Positions 59,336 to 64,000 of a stretch of DNA of 64,000 nucleotides are shown here, piece after piece. The stretch comes from Polytrichum commune. Taxonomy: Eukaryota > Streptophyta > Polytrichopsida > Polytrichales > Polytrichaceae. The notes under the pieces are model-generated. The model was not told the origin of the DNA. It made no database searches and saw only the letters and a list, made by a program, of their open reading frames with translations. Every line of letters begins with the position of its first letter. Within the stretch, counting starts at the first letter, position 1. The stretch is from NCBI GenBank assembly GCA_950295325.1, contig OX485804.1:69108033-69172032 (forward strand), written 5' to 3'. Both the position numbers and the translations under genes were made by a program.

Positions 59336-61158
59336 ATCATCCATATGTTAACCCTCGTATATCTTCAATGCGGTTTTTCAGTGTCGGAATCCTGAGGCAT
59401 GTCTTTAATGTAGAATAACTGAGGATCGTTGTCAGAAAGTACTGCTCCCCAGTAGGCTCTTCTTGACCCTTTCACTGTTTGTAAGTACCCAGGAGCCTGG
59501 AGCTAGCTGCCCCTACAAAAGTTTTATGTCGCCAATACAGACGACCAGTTTTGCAGGCCTAGAGTAGATACATAGATACATAGATACATATACATATATA
59601 TTCGGCCTTCGCCAGCAAACAGATTGAAGCTTTCAAGTCTGTCTGGGAGTTTCGTCGTTTTATTCCACAATTCATTTATCTTTCCCATTGGACCCTGGTG
59701 ATGGACGAACACCGCCCATTGGATCGGGGCCAATCTACTCCTTTGTTCCTTTCTGAACACAAACATGGAAACAACAACATGGGACATGTGAACTGAGATT
59801 CGTTCAACAGAACCATCGAGCGTGCATTGCATGAACGAACGAACGAGGAGTACAAATTGTTTTAGATGATTGAAACGCACGAAGATTTCTCGCATGTAAG
59901 GAGGTTTGTGGGTGTTGTTTGCTTAGGTTTCCATGTTCTGCGGTCACTCCTACCGATGATCGGATTTACTCAACGCAGCTTGTGTTGCATTATTAGTGAG
60001 TCTACAATGATGGAGTGTTTGAGCAAAAATCGGATTGAGAATCAAAGTTCCCTTGATTTAGTTATGGTTATGAGAAGTGCATGTTCGTTGATTTCTTTAG
60101 TTGTGTACATTGGTCCTCCCGATTGTGTTTGTTGTTTAGTGTGGAGTGGTTGATCAATTGTGAAGACATAGTCCACTTTCTTTTATGAAGTTTGTTCTTT
60201 GATCCTCACCTAACCACAACGAGTCAATCAAATATGGGGGTGCGGATCTTAAGAGACGTGACCAAATAACACCTACGTACCTTGCACATCATGGTGATAC
60301 ACTTCTCTGAAGGCATGCATGTGGCCCTATTGTGGGCACTTCCAATTTTGCAAACCATTGTGGCCGTTGGATCAGATCGGATCAAGTTGGGTCACAAATT
60401 GTTACATTGAGTTGATTTGCAAAATTATGATATTGTATGCATGTTGTTATTTTAGGTTTCAGAATCAGAATTGAGTTGCGAAAGTTATAAAAAGTCAAAG
60501 CAAAGATTCTTCTTCTCTTTAAGAGATCATGTAGTTCCATAGGTCCACCCAATCGTGTTAACAATTGAAGATTACGGCATGTGATACTATCGTGGACACT
60601 TGGACCAACTGTTCAAACATTTTTGGGTTGTGGGGATCATCTCATCTAGTTTGCAATATAGAGATTATGGATGTGTTCAATCTCAAATTCAAAAATTGAA
60701 GTTGATATGCAAAAGTTACAAAAGGTCAAGTGAAGAGTGTCTTTCTCTTCTAAGTAATTACATGGACCCAATCAATTTTGTTCACAATTGAACTTAGAAA
60801 GGTGTCTATATTGATATACACATAGTCTAATCTCATTGTAACACAACTTAAATCTTTTTGGTGTTCATTCTTAACTTCAAGCCTTGCCACCTACCTTTCA
60901 AATATAGGTGTTCATTTAAGAAGGGTGACCACATAAACCTCAAGGTGTGCAAGTGTTCATTCAATTTGTTTTTCTTGCTCTCTATCTTCTATTTATCAGA
61001 TTTTTATGCCTTCAAGTTTGTGATGCACTAACAAATCAATGATGAAACATGACCAAATACCATATTAGATATTGGGTGTCTCTTAACCTAGTCACGGTCA
61101 TCAGAAGCGCACGATGATTGTTGTTGCTTCCATTATTGAATACATAAGCCCTCCTATA
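59336..61158. other. Spacer with dispersed-repeat copies
   Basis: 60395-60560 and 60630-60945 are copies of the repeat at 56985-57285. 59990-60190 is related to the two flanks of the MITE at 61159-61278. A frame at 59866-60153 is open but not recognisable. Confidence 0.5.
59566..59601 (+). repeat. (GATACATA)n microsatellite
   Basis: A short run of GATACATA units followed by TACATATATA. Confidence 0.85.
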
Positions 61159-61278
61159 TACTACAACAAAACGCATGTTTTATGACTACAATTTATGATT
61201 GAACTCAATCATATTTTGGGATTTATGACTGAGTGCAATCATAAATTATAGTCATAAAACATGTGTTTTGTTGTAGTG
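61159..61278 (+). mobile_element. Palindromic 120-bp MITE, CACTACAAC type
   Basis: The left arm TACTACAACAAAACGCATG and the right arm (inward CACTACAACAAAACACATG) pair over nearly the whole element. CACTACAA-type ends are widespread in plant CACTA-derived MITEs. The related sequence near 60110-60150 lacks it and so approximates the empty site. Confidence 0.82.
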
Positions 61279-61692
61279 CTAATTAATTGTGCTCATTATT
61301 AAGTGTGGAATAGTTATCAAAAATCTGAAGATGTAGTCCAACCGTTTTTGAACATGTGGCTTTAAGGTGTTTGTTCTTTGACCCTCACCTAATCATGCAC
61401 CGTTCAAGTATTAAGAGTCCGGTTAAGAAAAAAAGAACAAGTATCCAAATAACGCCTACCCACATACACCTTAGTCTTGTAATCTGCACCCTACGCATGT
61501 CTCTCCATTTTTTATTTTTTATTTTATTTTATTTTATTTTTGGTCCTTGCTGAGTCTTGTCCGCAACCTTCGATTATCGGGCAGTTGTTCCTTTTGTAAG
61601 GAATTTCCTTCAGTAGAGTCCAACAAAAACCGACCAAGTCTACATTTGAAAATAATTTCCGGCTGTTTTTAGTGCGAGTCGGGTACGGGGTT

Positions 61693-61773
61693 CAATGAAC
61701 GGGGAGAAACCGGGCGCTACACTAGAGATATTGTATTTAGTGTCACCAATTCTATTTGTCTTTGCTCAATATT
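61693..61773 (+). mobile_element. Fragment of the MITE B / MITE A composite
   Basis: TTCAATGAACGGGGAGAAACC is a MITE B end, followed after GGGCG directly by CTACACTAGAGATATTG, a MITE A end, and MITE A interior to 61773. This is the same junction as the right side of 58518-59327, inverted. It is cut off where MITE C begins. Confidence 0.78.
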
Positions 61774-61778
61774 ACTGA

Positions 61779-62275
61779 GGGTCACTTCACACACGAGCCA
61801 AGAGCCGTGACCATGAAATTGTGAGAGCCCAAAAGAAAGTGTCCAAAGGCCGTCCCAACACACCTCCGAAATCATGTAGTGTGGTCACGGACCTTCAAGT
61901 GTAGTGTGAAGTCATATGTGACTGGGTCCTCAACCAAATGCTATTTCAATGAATGTCTATTCATGTGGTTCTCATGCATACTAAAATAGAATAAACCAAC
62001 GGTTGTGAGCGTTTGGAGTGCCATGGTCTCCTGGTTTTGTGTTAGACCTACCTCCAAGAGGTGGTTTTTGAAAATAATCCAAGTGACCATGAAACATGAT
62101 TCATTCGATGCCATGTAGGAATCCATGTAGATTTTACATCCATCTTGCATTCACATATTCCGTTGTTCCCTCAAGCATAGTGTGAAGCGAACTTGGACCG
62201 GCTCTTCTTTTTCCACCAATGAGAGTGCTTGAAGTATACTGGTCACGGGCTCTCAGTCTCGTGTGTAAAGTGGGC
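61779..62275 (+). mobile_element. MITE family C, copy 2 (about 497 bp)
   Basis: Ends GGTCACTTCACACACGAG and, inward from the right, GCCCACTTTACACACGAG. It is collinear with 55789-56271 (GTGCCATGGTCTCC, GTGACCATGAAACATGAT, CATAGTGTGAAGCGAACTTGG). It truncates the composite fragment on its left. Confidence 0.8.
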
Positions 62276-62706
62276 TTGATCTGAAGTGCATGATGGTTTT
62301 CTTTTGAATATGTACATCCTTGGATATGTCATATGTACCTATTTGTTAGAATTTCATTCTTTGATCATGGGTTGTGATAGGTACACTCACCTTAATCTCA
62401 ATGATCCTTTTTATTTTAATAATTATGAGTTGGATGTCTAATAAATTTGTAGGGACTCTACTAGCAAATAATTCCGTGGCAATCATCTTGCATCACTAGA
62501 AGAAATACAAAAATCTTTCACTGTGGTAGATTTGCATATTTTACAGTCACGTAGGACAATCTTCTAATGAGGTGGGTTAATTACTCAAATTTCAGATGCT
62601 TGTAGTGGGAGAACACCATAGGAAGGCCATTGTTTCTAGTTCCATGACAATGTTACAATACATAACACATGGTTGGAATTAAAACTATGTAAGTAAGGTA
62701 AATTGT
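62276..62706. other. Spacer
   Basis: No gene or repeat recognised. Confidence 0.5.
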
Positions 62707-63770
62707 GCTTAAATCAAAACCCTAAACTCTTGCACTATAAGTACATTTTGATCTTTAGAATGTACACTATCTTAACACCAAGCTCATATGTTGGTTTGGA
62801 CAAATAAATCATTGAATTGTTATGATATTGCATAGGGATTTCAAATACGGCATGCTTTGGTGGGTTGGAATCCCCTTTCAATTGTTAAAGAGAAACATAT
62901 CGAACCTTATACTCAATGCTCGAAGTGAGGATTCTAGTAGCATTTACCTTGTAAACTTGGTAGGCTCATATTTGGATTGGTGATGGTTGAGACCCTTTGT
63001 ATTATACGTACATATTCGTCTTTAGAATGTCCACCACCTTAATATCATGCCTGCTCATGTGTTGGTTTGGACAAATGAAACAAAAGAATTGTTGTAGCTT
63101 TTGGATACGGAATTCAAATAAGACATTCTTTGGTGCATTCGAAATCCCTTTCAATTGCTAAAGAGAAACGTCTCGATCCTTATACTCAACGCTTAAAGTG
63201 GCGGTTTTAGTACCACCTACCTTGTAGACTTGGCAAGCTCAAATTTGGAATGGAGGTGGTTGAGACTCTTTTGTACTATAATTACATACCGATCTTTAGA
63301 ATGTCCACCACCTTTAATACGTTTAAGAATCTTAAACATACTTTGGCATGTTAGAACTCCCTTTCAACTGCTAAAGAGAAACAAAGTCTATAACCTTATA
63401 CTCAACGCTTAAAATGAGGGTTTTAGTACCATTTTGCATGATAAGAGGCACACTCGGATCTGGATTGGCGGGTGTTGAGACTTTCGCTTTATAACTACAC
63501 ACTCATGTTCAGAATGTCCGCCACCTTAACACCAAACTCATGTGGTTGGATTGGACCAAGAATACAAAGAAACCTTATAACTTTTGCGTACGAAACCCGA
63601 ATAAGACATACATTGGTGCATTGGAACTCCCTTTCAGCTGCTTACGAGAAACGACACCTAAAACCCTACACACAGTCAGCGCTTTCAAGCGAGGGTTTTA
63701 GTACGTACCATCTACGATTTTAACGTTAATTATAAGAGGCAGGCTCGCATCTGGACTGGTGGTGAGACAA
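62707..63770 (+). repeat. Tandem repeat, four units of about 215-275 bp
   Basis: TCTTTAGAATGTCCACCACCTTAA and variants recur at 62752, 63019, 63293 and 63508. The units share CCCTTTCAATTGCTAAAGAGAA, CTTATACTCAACGCTTAAA and GGTTTTAGTACCA. The third unit has an internal deletion. Confidence 0.88.
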
Positions 63771-63855
63771 GGCAAGTGGTCCATGAGGGCCACTGCACTT
63801 TGAATGTGTCCAGGGTCGCTAATTTTGAAGCTCACGTAGTATCGATCGTACATAC

Positions 63856-63965
63856 CTTTGTAAGACGAGAGACAGCAGGGAGTGGCAGCAGCTTTTGAAA
63901 AGGCTCGCCCCTTTTGAAGCACCTTCAGTGATTGCGGCAACCTGTTCGAAAAATCTGTCGCTCAT
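63856..63965 (-). CDS. Possible first coding exon of a gene running right to left
   Basis: On the minus strand, ATG at 63965 opens MSDRFFEQVAAITEGAS and runs about 36 codons to a good donor CAAAG/GTATGT at 63856/63855. No downstream exon was identified in the repeat array that follows, and the protein is not recognised. Confidence 0.3.
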
Positions 63966-64000
63966 GTTGTAATTTTACACCACTAGACCTATCTGGACAT

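Noticed and set aside
62707-63770. CRISPR-like spaced repeats
   Set aside because: The units are long, diverged and contiguous, without short identical repeats and unique spacers, and this is a plant genome.

Overview
This window is nuclear DNA of a land plant with a repeat-rich genome. The evidence is intron-containing and single-exon plant genes (URM1, ERO1, a DUF4220/DUF594 membrane protein), a plant-type chromodomain Ty3/gypsy element, a two-gene Mutator-like element (MULE) and many small non-autonomous DNA transposons in AT-rich spacers. The species cannot be fixed from sequence alone. A Tc1-like DD34E transposase relic and the overall look make a seed-free plant possible, but that is only inference.

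Layout: 1-2959 is the 3' end of a decayed Ty3/gypsy chromovirus with its 3' LTR. 2960-8828 is spacer with a MITE and a foldback element. 8838-20059 is an 11.2-kb MULE with 630-bp terminal inverted repeats (TIRs) that look identical and a 9-bp target duplication. It carries a three-exon MULE transposase (one in-frame stop), a small gene behind its own TATA box, and a convergent three-exon gene for an unrecognised 870-residue zinc-finger protein. 20060-29337 holds an hAT fragment and a broken Tc1-like transposase. 29338-31860 (minus strand) is a DUF4220/DUF594 gene. 32145-36281 is a cluster of MITEs in and around a tandem duplication, including a palindromic MITE that shares the big MULE's terminal sequence and 9-bp target duplication. 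36282-47413 is spacer with degenerate repeats. 47866-50078 is a four-exon URM1 gene. 52997-54472 is an intronless ERO1 preceded by a 160-bp tandem repeat. 55789-63770 is nested MITEs and tandem repeats, and a possible first exon of another gene lies at the right edge on the minus strand.

The host genes have unrelated housekeeping roles: tRNA thiolation/urmylation, oxidative folding in the ER, and an uncharacterised membrane protein. The most notable system is the MULE. Its transposase and large accessory gene are arranged convergently inward from the two TIRs, as in maize MuDR, but the accessory protein is not one I recognise. A separate small MITE shares its ends.
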